Assembly: GCF_036785885.1 (NCBI RefSeq)
Contig: NC_092323.1
Location: forward strand, 8,130,501-8,194,500
Direction: 5' to 3'
DNA: 64,000 nt
Source of the DNA: Coffea arabica
Taxonomy: Eukaryota > Streptophyta > Magnoliopsida > Gentianales > Rubiaceae
Part shown: piece by piece, positions 9,962 to 19,796 of the stretch
How positions within the stretch are numbered: position 1 is the first letter of the stretch
How the letters are laid out: each line of letters begins with the position of its first letter
Position numbers and translations under genes: made by a program
The notes under the pieces: model-generated
The model's database searches: none
The model's input: only the letters and a program-made list of their open reading frames with translations
What the model was told of the DNA's origin: nothing

Positions 9962-12497
9962 GCCTCCTGTCTAGATAGTTGATGATTGAAGATGAACGTA
10001 AAAGGACTCACTAGGGTCTTCATATCTGCATAATTTCTTATCACTACATTGTAATCTGTTTCTGCTGATGGAGGTCTCTTGATCTCCTCTTTGGTGCTTG
10101 CTGCCAGATTTGCTTCCGCTATGAAGTCACGGACTTGTTAGCCTCCATTGCTGTATTTTCAGATACTGTCGACCACCAAAAAGCATTACTCTTGATGCAT
10201 ATAATGAGGACTGGAGAGTAGAGGAAGTAAAGGGGTGGCGTAATATTTTTTCTTTCTTGTTTATATTAGATTCTTTCTTTAAGGTTGTCACTGATCAGAG
10301 GACATCTATTCAGTTAATTACTTGTCACATAATTTGGGGCTGGAGAATGTGTTTCTCTTGTAGACATAACTAAAACGTTGAAATTGAGTTGATTAATGGT
10401 TGATTGATCAGTATTCTTGCTGGCAAGTTTAACAGCCATTTGTTTCTTGCTTTTGTGTGTTAACATTTGCCAACCTAGTCTTGAGTGAAGTTGATCATGG
10501 AAGAGCGTGATATTGTCATCTTGTTTGTCCGATCGCCTTCAAGAGGTGATGACATGGTACTAAGTTGAGATTGGAAACATCCTCCAACAATCACTGCAAG
10601 GTTTAGGGTTATCAGGTTTAGAAATATTCCAGCTCAATAATCACTGCAGAGACATTTTCAGCTTGGTGCCAAGAGACTTGTGGCATTAATCGGGTAAGAA
10701 AATTGATCATATTTGTGACTAATGGAATGCAAACGGATTGATGGTTGAAGAAACAGAAGAAACTTTGCACACCAGAAGGGAAAGGAAAAATAAAAAGGAG
10801 GGAGGAGCTGAAAGAGACAGATCCTAGTTAAGTCCATTTGTTACATGATGATAATAAATAGATGAAGAGGGATATGATTATTGTTATCCAAATGCGAGTA
10901 ATACTAAACTGTTATAGTTTCTGCAATTTGTTGGCTTCGTGGGTCAAACTTGAAAGAAGAGCATCTTAGAACAATATAATAATACCTCTAAATAGGAGCC
11001 CTTACCATGTGCCTGTCAGCTGTGTGTGTGTGCGTGTTTTTTTTTTCTTTCTTTCTTTTCTAAGTTGTAACCCCCCATGTGACCCTTCTCACGCGTGATG
11101 TTACAATGTGTCAACCGTATTAATAACTTCAGCTAGAAAACAAAAAGTGAAATAGAAAAACAAATTTGCAGTATCTTTGGCGTCCAATTCAACTTACCTC
11201 AATATCCATATCCGATGATACAACATACAAGGAGGGTTCCTTAATCTAGTGAAAAGCTGCAGATGCACTTGGGAATTTAGGAGTTCATACAGTTGGGTAT
11301 TCAATCTACCTGCGCAAATCCGAGGGAGAAAGCTTAAGTGCATTCAACCCGATTCAGAAACATACGTCTGTCTGACTTCAGGCATGAGCTCAAACACTGA
11401 ACCTGCGAGCAATCTATTATTATTATTTTACTGGATACGATAGATCTACACTATTCTATACTAATATACTAAGGCGAGAGGAACCTGAAGAAATGTCCAA
11501 GAACAATTCGGAGGGGATTAATTTGAGCAATCTATTAAACTATACTAAGTACTATATAATAACTTGTTTTCTTTCCACGTAAAGCCTGTCTTGGTACAAT
11601 TATCGTCAGCATCAGAAATATGTTGCGTCGGTCGCGCATTGGGTCAATGGACTTTCCTCTCTGTAGTTGTACTTCTATCGTTGAATGAATATATACAACG
11701 AAGCATGCTCAAAATGGCAAAATTTTTTTATTTTTTTTTTATTTTAACTCTTGTGTTTGTCCTCTGCCGCTCTACCAATATGAATGTAAACAAGGGTGGG
11801 TCACGGGTCAAAGTAAACTCTTTTAGATTTGTATTTGAAGCCAATAACAAAAATTATACGGACAGGGGAAGAGTGGAAGACTTTCGCTTTTAACGGGACT
11901 AACAATCGTACATGCATTTTCTTTTCTCTTTTTCATTCTTTGTTGGCTTGTTAGCCTTCAAAATGGCTGTAAAGATACTCCTGTTCAGGGTTTATAAAAG
12001 AGGTCACTACTATACTTTTCAAGTAATTTCTTGAAAAAAGATTGCTCATGAAAATATTGAATTTCCTTAAATTTAAGTGGTTCATTTAGATGGAATTGGT
12101 ATTGGCGCTGTAGTAATTCTTTCTTGACTCAATTAGGCGTGCAATATTATTAAATTTAAGGAGCATTATTGTTCTTTTTATGTGATTAAATAAAAAAAAA
12201 TCTAGGATTTTAGATCTATATGTATTTGTCTCATGTTTGTTTGATGTATTTTTTTTGTTATTAGTGCAGATTTATTGAATGAAACGATCTTTTCTATCAA
12301 AAAAAGAGAGAGAAAAAAAAAATCTACGGGAGTTTCATTAACAATTATGAGAATCAACATCAGCAGAATAATCCGTCCATTCCAGCATAATTAATGACAA
12401 CGAAACGCAATTAAATTAATATGCACTATATGAACAATGACAACGAAAAAAAAAAAATAGAAGACAAGGATTTGGTAATATGCACTGTATGAAGTCT
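9962..12497. other. BEH2-like 3' UTR and spacer
   Basis: The first several hundred bases are presumably 3' UTR of the BEH2-like gene. Further on there is a short GT repeat at 11021-11036 and AT-rich DNA. Apart from the short candidate ORF listed separately at 11714-11893, I see no gene and no transposon with clear ends. Confidence 0.4.
11714..11893 (+). CDS. Candidate small secreted peptide, unrecognised
   Basis: A 59-aa ORF starts with a short basic segment and a strongly hydrophobic stretch (MAKFFYFFFILTLVFVLC), which would act as a signal peptide. It ends in a charged tail, YTDRGRVEDFRF. A TATA-like ACTATATAATAAC lies about 160 bp upstream, near 11551. An alternative ATG is at 11705. I recognise no family. 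The hydrophobic part is coded mainly by an oligo-T run in AT-rich DNA, so chance is a real alternative. The call rests only on the signal-peptide-like layout. Confidence 0.2.
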   Translation: MAKFFYFFFILTLVFVLCRSTNMNVNKGGSRVKVNSFRFVFEANNKNYTDRGRVEDFRF

Positions 12498-12508
12498 TTA
12501 TATATAAC
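12498..12508 (+). promoter_or_regulatory. TATA box of the first UGT72-like gene
   Basis: TTTATATATAA lies about 85 bp upstream of the ATG at 12588. This spacing fits a start site near 12530 and a leader of about 55 nt. Confidence 0.5.
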
Positions 12509-12551
12509 AAGTATGAAAGCAGAATTACACACAGCTTATTAAATTAATTAG

Positions 12552-12572
12552 ATGTTTAGCAATACACTGTAA
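12552..12572 (+). other. Short upstream ORF before the UGT72-like gene
   Basis: ATG TTT AGC AAT ACA CTG TAA codes a 6-residue peptide 15 bp before the main ATG. If transcription starts near 12530, as the TATA box suggests, it lies in the leader and could lower translation. This is inference from position. Confidence 0.35.
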
Positions 12573-12587
12573 GTTTTCACAGAATCC

Positions 12588-14000
12588 ATGGATAACGCAA
12601 AGCTCCATGTGGCTATTGTCTCAAGCCCCGGCATGGGCCATGTCATCCCGGTCCTTGTTCTAGGCAACCGCCTCGCCACCGTCCATGGCGTGCGAGTCAC
12701 CATACTAGTCATCACAACAAGCAATTCCGATGAAGAGTGTCGATTCCTCAAAACGTTGACCTTGTCAACACTTGTCCGTGTTATAGCTTTGCCCCCAGTA
12801 GATATCTCCGCCAAAATTACTCCAGCAACTGCTGCTGTCACACAGCTATGCATGTCCGTCCGTGAAGCTTTACCAATCATCAGGTCAAGTATTGCTTCGA
12901 TGAACTGCTGCCCAGATGCCCTCATCCTCGACCTGTTTTGCCCCTCGGCCATACCCATTGCCCGGGAGTTCAACTTGCCCGTTTACGCATACGCTCCCAC
13001 AAATGCATGGTCTACCACTCTCTTCATGTACATCCAAGTTCTTGATAAGGAAATAGAGGGTCAATATGTTGAGCAAAAAGAGCCCTTGAGGATCCCGGGT
13101 TGTAAATCGGTTCGACCGGAGGATGTGGTTGATCCGATGTTGGACCGGAACGATCAGCAATACCATGACTACATTGAGCTAGGGATTGGGCTTACAAGGT
13201 CTGATGGTATTCTGGTCAACACTTGGGAAGATTTGGAGCCTACAACGCTCAAAGCCTTGAGAGAAAACGAAACCTTGAAGCCAGCAGTTAAGGTATCGGT
13301 TTACCCAATTGGTCCATTGACGAGACCGGTTGAACCATCTAGTTTGAAGAGCAAAGTGTTGGAGTGGTTGGACGAGCAACCTGTTGATTCGGTAATCTAT
13401 GTATCTTTTGGGAGTGGTGGAGTTCTTTCAGCTGACCAGATCAAGGAACTAGCTTTTGGGTTGGAGCTGAGCCAGCAAAGGTTTATTTGGGTGGTTCGAC
13501 TACCCTTAGATGGTGGTTTGAGCAAATCAGATGATCCCTTAGATTACTTGCCTGATGGGTTTCTAAACCGAACCAAAAATGTGGGGTTTGTAGTCCCGCT
13601 GTGGGCTCAACAAGTGGAAATACTGGGCCATCCATCCGTCGGGGGATTCTTGTCTCACTGCGGATGGAACTCCACTTTGGAGAGCATAAGCGCCGGCGTA
13701 CCAATGATTGCATGGCCACTTTATGCTGAGCAGAAACTGAATGCAGCCATGTTAACCGAGGATCTCGGCGTGGCGGTCCGGCCAGAGGTGTTGGCAACCA
13801 AGAAAATGGTGGAGAGGGCAGAGGTTGAGAAAATGGTGAGAATGGTAATGCAACAGAAAGAAGGCCAGGAGATGAGACAAAAGATGAAACAACTCAAGTC
13901 AAGCGCAGATGATGGTCTAAGCAATCGAGGGTCGTCGTTTAGTTCGATGTATAATGTCCTTGATGAAATACGATTAAATTCTCGCAATCAGAATCATTGA
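12588..14000 (+). CDS. UDP-glycosyltransferase, UGT72 family (intact)
   Basis: The 470-aa, intronless protein is a family 1 glycosyltransferase. Such enzymes move glucose from UDP-glucose to small phenolic or hormone-like acceptors in the cytosol. The catalytic His is H18 in SSPGMGHVIPV and its partner Asp is D115 in LILDLF. The 44-residue PSPG sugar-donor box runs from about 339 to 382 (WAQQVEILGHPSVGGFLSHC...GWNSTLESISAGVPMIAWPL...AEQ). IPGCKSVRPEDVVDPMLDRN and VYPIGPLTRP place it in UGT72, near the monolignol/hydroquinone and anthocyanidin 3-O-glucosyltransferase 5-like groups. The acceptor cannot be told from sequence. It is the first of three copies on this strand. Arabidopsis UGT72C1 sits at the same place in the conserved block. 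Confidence 0.93.
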   Translation: MDNAKLHVAIVSSPGMGHVIPVLVLGNRLATVHGVRVTILVITTSNSDEECRFLKTLTLSTLVRVIALPPVDISAKITPATAAVTQLCMSVREALPIIRSSIASMNCCPDALILDLFCPSAIPIAREFNLPVYAYAPTNAWSTTLFMYIQVLDKEIEGQYVEQKEPLRIPGCKSVRPEDVVDPMLDRNDQQYHDYIELGIGLTRSDGILVNTWEDLEPTTLKALRENETLKPAVKVSVYPIGPLTRPVEPSSLKSKVLEWLDEQPVDSVIYVSFGSGGVLSADQIKELAFGLELSQQRFIWVVRLPLDGGLSKSDDPLDYLPDGFLNRTKNVGFVVPLWAQQVEILGHPSVGGFLSHCGWNSTLESISAGVPMIAWPLYAEQKLNAAMLTEDLGVAVRPEVLATKKMVERAEVEKMVRMVMQQKEGQEMRQKMKQLKSSADDGLSNRGSSFSSMYNVLDEIRLNSRNQNH

Positions 14001-14129
14001 TATTAGTCATTCTATGCTTGCGTCCACGTGATGAGCTATGAGAAGCAAATAATTGTTCTCTAATAGCATATGTGAATTGAAACTTTCACTGTATTGACAG
14101 AAGCCAATGCATTTGTGTAGTCGCTGTCT

Positions 14130-14458
14130 GTTCCTCCGCCCCACTTTCATAGTCCTGTTTTCCTTTTTCGTCTGTCTCAAATTGTAGTTTACTTTTCAAT
14201 TGAAGAATGTAGTTGTATTTTAATTTTCCTAAAATACCCTTATTCAATGTAAGTTGTTGTTACTATAAACCTACTCCATTTAATGAGAGTTGATTCTTTT
14301 TTTACCATCAATTCAAGTTCCCATAAGGTTGTACTCTAATTAATGTGAGGGTATTTTGGAAAAATAGCTATCTAAATTGATTGTTCCAATAAAGTTAACT
14401 ACTTTTTATTAAACTGTGTGAAAAAAGAACCAGGACTATCAAAGTGAGACGGAGGGAG
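14130..14458 (-). mobile_element. Stowaway-like MITE, copy 1
   Basis: The 329-bp element ends in GACGGAGGGAG followed by TA (14459-14460). Its left end TTCCTCCGCCCCAC is a decayed match to CTCCCTCCGTCCCAC. Over its full length it is the reverse complement of the copy at 49670-49998. CTCCCTCCG ends with TA duplication are typical of Stowaway (Tc1/mariner-type) MITEs. It lies 130 bp downstream of the first UGT stop codon. Confidence 0.85.
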
Positions 14459-14460
14459 TA

Positions 14461-16173
14461 TTAAAGATATTTGTTAATCTAGTAGACTCATTAGTTAATC
14501 CTTTGATCGATGTAGGTAGACCTAATTCCTAGAAAGCGAAATTTACTACGGCTGCCTTTACTATCTAGTTAAGAGTCCTATTAAGTTTTAGAACCTTATC
14601 TAACGATTAGTTTTAATACGCACACAGACACATGCCATTTAATTAGTATTGATTTTGGGGGGTTAAGATGATTTTGGTGCAATAATTTTACACATGCTAG
14701 TTTTTGCTTTTAGCTGAAAATAAATAATAATGTATTTAGTTTTTGTTTTACATCCAATTAAGTAAATAGAGTTACTAACTATATATATACCTGAGTTGTT
14801 GTCTAGCTTGCAAACAAATCATAAGCACGGTAAATTATGTATTGATAACAAAGTCACGGGCACATATAAGTGTTTTCTCCAATTGAATTTGTGAAAAAAC
14901 TCTGAGGACTAACTTGAAATGAGATACAAGAATGAATTTTAAATATTGGATATTGATTTTTTATAATAATGTAAGTGAGAGGAGTTAAACCTGAGACCTC
15001 ACACTTACATTCTTTTCTCTAATCCACCCGACATATTCATTTTTCTTGCAAATCAAATCTACAAAATATAACCAAGAATTCAATGATCCAAATCCATATT
15101 CAATTGACTAAACAATTGTTTACTCCTTATAATCTTATTTGTGCTTTGACAACATGATGTATTGCCTTTAAGAGATAGTTGATTTGTAAGTCAAGTTGTT
15201 TGGGTTAGGAATACATTTTTCTTAGCAAGTTGTTATATCTTATCCATTTTAAATTATAAATTCAGAGAAGATGCGGTGCTCCAACGCCATTATTCAACTC
15301 CATTTTCCTACACAATACACATATATAATGCTAATTCGTACATTACAATGATCTAAAAGAAGCTAATCAATACCAAGTTTCCAAATAAAGCAATCTTTTC
15401 CTAGCCAATCAACATACATTGGAAGAAGATGCTTAGCTGTTCAAATGTCCAAATATATGAACAACTCCAAAAGTATACAAGCAACAAAAATCAACAAGGG
15501 GACGTTAAATCAATAAAAATTATACAAGTCAGGAAATTTTAATACTTTTTCTCCCTCTAACTATAGTATTCTACCAAGAATTACTGAAATTACTCAGTAT
15601 TCTGCTTTTGATTACATTTTTTTAAAGCTTAGGAGTTGACAAACAAGCACTTGACTGGGAAATTGAACATCAAAAAACATATTAAAAATGAAGAAAAGTA
15701 CTAGATTGAGCTTTTGCAAACTCATGTTGCTTGAGCCTTGATGTTCGAAGGAGCTGTCGATGCCACGGTGATGAAAACTGACGGTTGAAGCATGAAAGAT
15801 AGAAAAGCAGCGACCTTGGGGATTAGGGATTTGGTTTGCTTAAGGTTAACTATTAAGAACAAAAGATGGAGCTTTGGAGCTGGTGATCGTGTGGGCTTGT
15901 CCAATTTTTTGTATCTTTTCCCTTCTTTAGTTTTTTGGCTCGATCAAGATTAAGTCAAAGTTTTTCTTAAAAAAATTTAGGCAGAAAAAAAAAGATCGAG
16001 TTTAATCAAGTTTTTTTTGGTTCACCGGCCAATCTAGGGTGTTAATTGGGTTTGACTGAGTTTTTAACCTTTGAGTATTTGAGCAAACTTGAACCAGATG
16101 CTTGACCGATTCTCAGTTCTACTGACCGGTTCAATCCGAGCCTAAAAACACTGTTTATAGTAAGGCCAATTGT
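14461..16173. other. Spacer inside the UGT array, nothing recognised
   Basis: This stretch is AT-rich without a supportable ORF, repeat boundary or RNA gene. The stretch from 16174 on matches UGT coding sequence, so the missing 5' half of the pseudogene would be expected here but is not detectable. Confidence 0.5.
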
Positions 16174-16915
16174 CAAGGTACAGATCTACCCCATTGAACC
16201 GCTGGGCAGACAGGTTGAACATGGTTGTTTGAAGAGTGAAATGGTAGAGTGGTTAGATAGGCAACCTGTTGATTCGGTTATATAATTATCTCTTGGGGGG
16301 TTTCTTTCAGCTCAGCAAACCAATGAGCTGGCTTTGGGTTTGGAGCTGAGCCAATGAAGATTTATTTGGGTTCTTAGGCCACCTTTAGATGGTGGTTTGA
16401 CCAATTCAAGCGACACATTAGACACTTGCCTGAAGGATTCTTGAATAAAACCCACAAGATTGGGCGTCGTGGTTCCAATGTGGACTCAACAAGGAGAGAT
16501 CTTGGGCCACCTATCAGTTGGGGGTGTCTTTTCTTACTGCGGGTGGAACACGATTATAGACAGCATAAAGGGCTGGCGTACCCATGATTTCAAGGCAACT
16601 TTATGCGAAGCAGAGGCTGAAAGAGCACAAGGGCTGGCTTACCCATGATTGCATGGCCACTTTATGCGGAGCAGAGGCTGAATGCCTGCACGTTAGCGCG
16701 GAGGAGCTTGGTGTCGCTGTCCGGGCTGAAGTTTTGCCTACCAAGAAAGTGGTGGAGAGGGGGGAGATTGAGAAAATGGTGAGACTATTGATGCAGCGGA
16801 AGAACGGCCTGGAAATGAGAGCCAAAATGAAAAGTTCAAAATTCAGTGCAGATAATGCTCAAACCAATGGAGAGTTAGTCATTCAATTGGATGTCTGAGG
16901 CTCTTCAGGAAATAA
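16174..16915 (+). pseudogene. UGT72 pseudogene, 5'-truncated
   Basis: The segment aligns with the C-terminal half of the neighbouring UGT genes, from the VYPIGPL region (about residue 236) to the C-terminus. Recognisable pieces include EWLDRQPVDSV, ALGLELSQ, PPLDGGLTNS, the PSPG box (GHLSVGGVFSYCGWN) and KKVVERGEIEKMV. It is broken by a stop in GTT ATA TAA near 16280 with loss of the FGSGG block, by a CAA TGA stop near 16351, by frameshifts near 16420-16460, and by a 61-bp-period tandem duplication at 16570-16682. It resembles the first UGT more than the third in several stretches (for example CCTTTAGATGGTGGTTTG). It is surely non-functional as an enzyme. Confidence 0.92.
16570..16682 (+). 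repeat. 61-bp tandem duplication inside the UGT pseudogene
   Basis: Two adjacent copies begin GGGCTGGCGTACCCATGATT (16570) and GGGCTGGCTTACCCATGATT (16631). About 52 bp are homologous at roughly 90% identity and the period is 61 bp. Since 61 is not a multiple of 3 the duplication shifts the frame. The second copy is closer to the intact genes. The repeat falls on the end of the PSPG box (PMIAWPLYAEQ). Confidence 0.85.
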
Positions 16916-17908
16916 GACAAAAGTCAGGAAATTAAAGTGGGATGGAAAATTTTGTGGTCTGGTGGGTGATTGTTCATTATTGCTGGTGCATGATCACCTC
17001 CTGGCCGCATCCATTTCACGGGCAGCGAATCAATGTCGTGCAATCCCAATCAATCCATTTAAAAGTTTTCAATCGTCACCACACATGAAGGCAACTAAGA
17101 TAGGCGGTCAATATTGTGTTGCCAGGAAAATTATTCATCCACAAAGTTCTCGTCAAGCTTAAAGTGACCCAAGATTGTTAAGTGCATGCGTAAATTCTAA
17201 AGGGGTGTCTCACATATCGTAATTTTCCTCTTGATGATCATATATCGGAATTTTACATTAATCTAACTTCCGTATCTTCGAATTTTGAGACCCTATTCGA
17301 TTGTTGTCGGCCTATATCTACGTCCAGAGTAAAAAGAGAAAATTCAGGACCTGGTTTCTCAAGTGTGGAGCCTGTTTCTATTTTCTTATTCCTTTTCCTC
17401 ATTGTTCCTCGAAGAAGAGCCCAGGTCCGTGTGTTTAAGTTTTAAAGTCATCTAATTCTAACTGGGAAAGTTGTATTGTAAAAGTTGAAGACAGTAATTT
17501 TGACCATTCTGAACATTCCAACCTTCACTCTTTTTCAACATAATACATACAATTCAGGATGCAACTTGCAAGAAATTCTCAAAGGATTTTTACATCGTAA
17601 GCGAGTCTAAAATTCTAAATCGGTGAATTATTTATTTCCCAAGGAAAAACTTGAGCTTTGAAGATGGGGGTCAAAGCTTCAAAAGTTCATTTGTCCACAT
17701 ACTTGAATATTTCATCATACCTGTATACTTCCATTGAGTACGACCGTTTCGATAAAATAATTATTGCAGGCTTGTTCGAGATGAGATCCAACGTTAAGTT
17801 TGAACTCATTAACCTTTCGTCTGCTCTTCTACCCCAATAATATCTCAGAGAAACAAAAGGGATAGATGCTGTATCGTGGTACATATATAGGAAGTAAAAG
17901 TAGCGGTC

Positions 17909-17980
17909 AAGGCACCAAGTACACATCAATACAAGGCCCCAAGTACATATGAATACAAGGCCCCAAGTACATATGAATAC
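17909..17980. repeat. Three 24-bp tandem repeats
   Basis: Three consecutive units of AAGGCCCCAAGTACATATGA plus ATAC occupy this stretch. The last two are identical and the first differs at three positions. A truncated fourth unit (AAGACC) follows. It is a minisatellite with no sign of coding. Confidence 0.9.
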
Positions 17981-19020
17981 AAGACCAAGCACTAAAACCA
18001 AGGTGATGACCATGTGGAATCAATCTCAACACAGCAGAATCGCTGATATTTCAGTTATTACTCGTAAAAACATTCAAAGTTTTGCCAGATTTCGCCTTAA
18101 TGTTTGATTTGTTTCATCGGAGGTAACTTTAAATCCTATGTGGATACCATTCTATATCTTACCATCACCACTTCACCTTCTTAAACAGACTATAGGGAGG
18201 TGACTCTATTGAAATAGGCAAAAACCGATGGAAGGTTAGTAGTATAAGAAATCAAACTCTGATAATATGATATGACTATATGTATGTGTGCGTGTGTAGG
18301 TTATATGTCGACATTTGTATAGAAGAGGGTAATCAATGTTTGAAGCATTCTTTCATAATTGGTCGTTTATTTGTTTGTTGTATTTATAAGACACTACTTA
18401 ATTGATAACTACTGAATTTAGATTTAGAACGGGAGGGATAATCGTCTCTTGAGTTTTGAGAACATTATGGATGCGTCGCTGTTAGATTGTCAACCATGCT
18501 GCTGCAGAAGATAATGCTTTGTATATCCTCTAGTTGGTCACCTGCCTATTCACCCTTCACTAGTTAATAATTATCATCGTTATCGTTAAAGTTTGTGGCG
18601 GCTATGAATTACTGTTGAGAGTAATGGTGTATGAAAGGAATCTGTGGAAGAAAGACACATGCTATGACAATCATGACAGTGCAGAAGGCAACGAGACGCC
18701 CTTTTAACAAGGGTAAGGAGTTTAACTTATTCAGCCGGCGATAAAGCCATCACCATTTTTTTTTTAAAAAAAAACCCAACCCAACACTTGCTCTTCACTG
18801 GCTTCTTCCCACATCCTTCCAAAAAGGACGACTAAATCGAATATGCTATGCTCATAAACTTTCGTGTAGTTTTTTTTTTTCTCGCCTTTTGATTGCTACA
18901 ACGTTGGAAGTTTGTATATGAACTACTAGTATAATGGACTTCCCAAGGCGTCATTACTTGCATGAGTGGCCCCTAGACATCCACAAAAATAAATTTTCTT
19001 AAAATTCGCCTTTTGAGGCT

Positions 19021-19161
19021 GTTTGGATTGTGTTTTCTAAAGAGCTTTTGAAAAAATTACTTTAACATTTTTTTAGAATGAATTGTTCGTAAAATAAAAA
19101 GGCGAATTAAACATTTGTAAAAGGAATATGACGAAAAATTTGTCTTCCTAGCAGTCCAAAC
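19021..19161. mobile_element. MITE of the TTTGGATTGC family
   Basis: The left end GTTTGGATTGTG and right end GCAGTCCAAAC form an imperfect inverted repeat around a 141-bp AT-rich centre. It is related to the copies at 34860, 45857, 46532, 55300 and 58434. Confidence 0.6.
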
Positions 19162-19733
19162 AAGGCAAATTTATACCTGAAAATGTATATCTGTACCTGA
19201 TCCTTTCCATGCATGTTGGCGAATTTTTTTACTGCAAGACAACAAGAGGGTGTAGAAATTAAGTTACAAATTTTGCTCCGATAAGGCATGTATTTGTATT
19301 AAATGAATGGTTAAGATTTGCTTGTAATTTTAAAAAAAATAAGTTGCAGTTTGTCATCTTGCAATTATCCTAATAAAATTGATAAATATCTTAGTCTATC
19401 AAAATCAATTCACCGTGTTACGTCGTAGTTGCATTTGTGGAACTAGGACATCCCACTTTAATTGGGAGGGAGTGCAAAATGGAAATGTCTTGGCAAACGA
19501 TAAGTTTGGAGCCAAGTACTTAATGTCAAATAGTTTTTTAAGGTAGATAATCACATTTACAAGTAAGATTTTTAAAAAATTTTCACGGTTTTTTTTTTTT
19601 TTTTGAAAGGGAAGTATTTTTAGGATAGCAAATGAGATTATTGAAATTATTTTCGTTTGGGGAAAAAGGGGGGGTTGCGCGCTCTTGGCACCTTGGTCGT
19701 CGATTGATATTCCCTTGTTGAACTTCCTGATTC

Positions 19734-19739
19734 TATAAA
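19734..19739 (+). promoter_or_regulatory. TATA box of the second intact UGT72-like gene
   Basis: TATAAA within TTCTATAAAG lies 63 bp before the ATG at 19797. The spacing implies a short leader of about 30 nt. Confidence 0.5.
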
Positions 19740-19796
19740 GGCTGGAACCTTTCTTTTTTCCCTTGTAGCTGTTGGCGTTCACAATACGACTAGCCA

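Larger units (their letters stand above)
16916..19733. other. Spacer between UGT pseudogene and second intact UGT
   Basis: No gene is supported. The only structured parts are the 24-bp tandem repeat at 17909-17980 and a MITE at 19021-19161, both listed separately. The last kilobase is AT-rich promoter DNA of the downstream UGT gene. Confidence 0.4.

Noticed and set aside
12548-13987. Long minus-strand ORFs opposite the UGT genes
   Set aside because: They are antisense shadows of the GC-richer UGT coding sequence.
14940-15010. GTTAAACCTGAGACCTC resembling an antisense tRNA B box
   Set aside because: No A box, tail or flanking duplication. The match is too weak for a SINE.
15722-15904. 60-codon minus-strand ORF in the UGT array
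   Set aside because: No recognised domain or promoter, and its position matches no expected exon.
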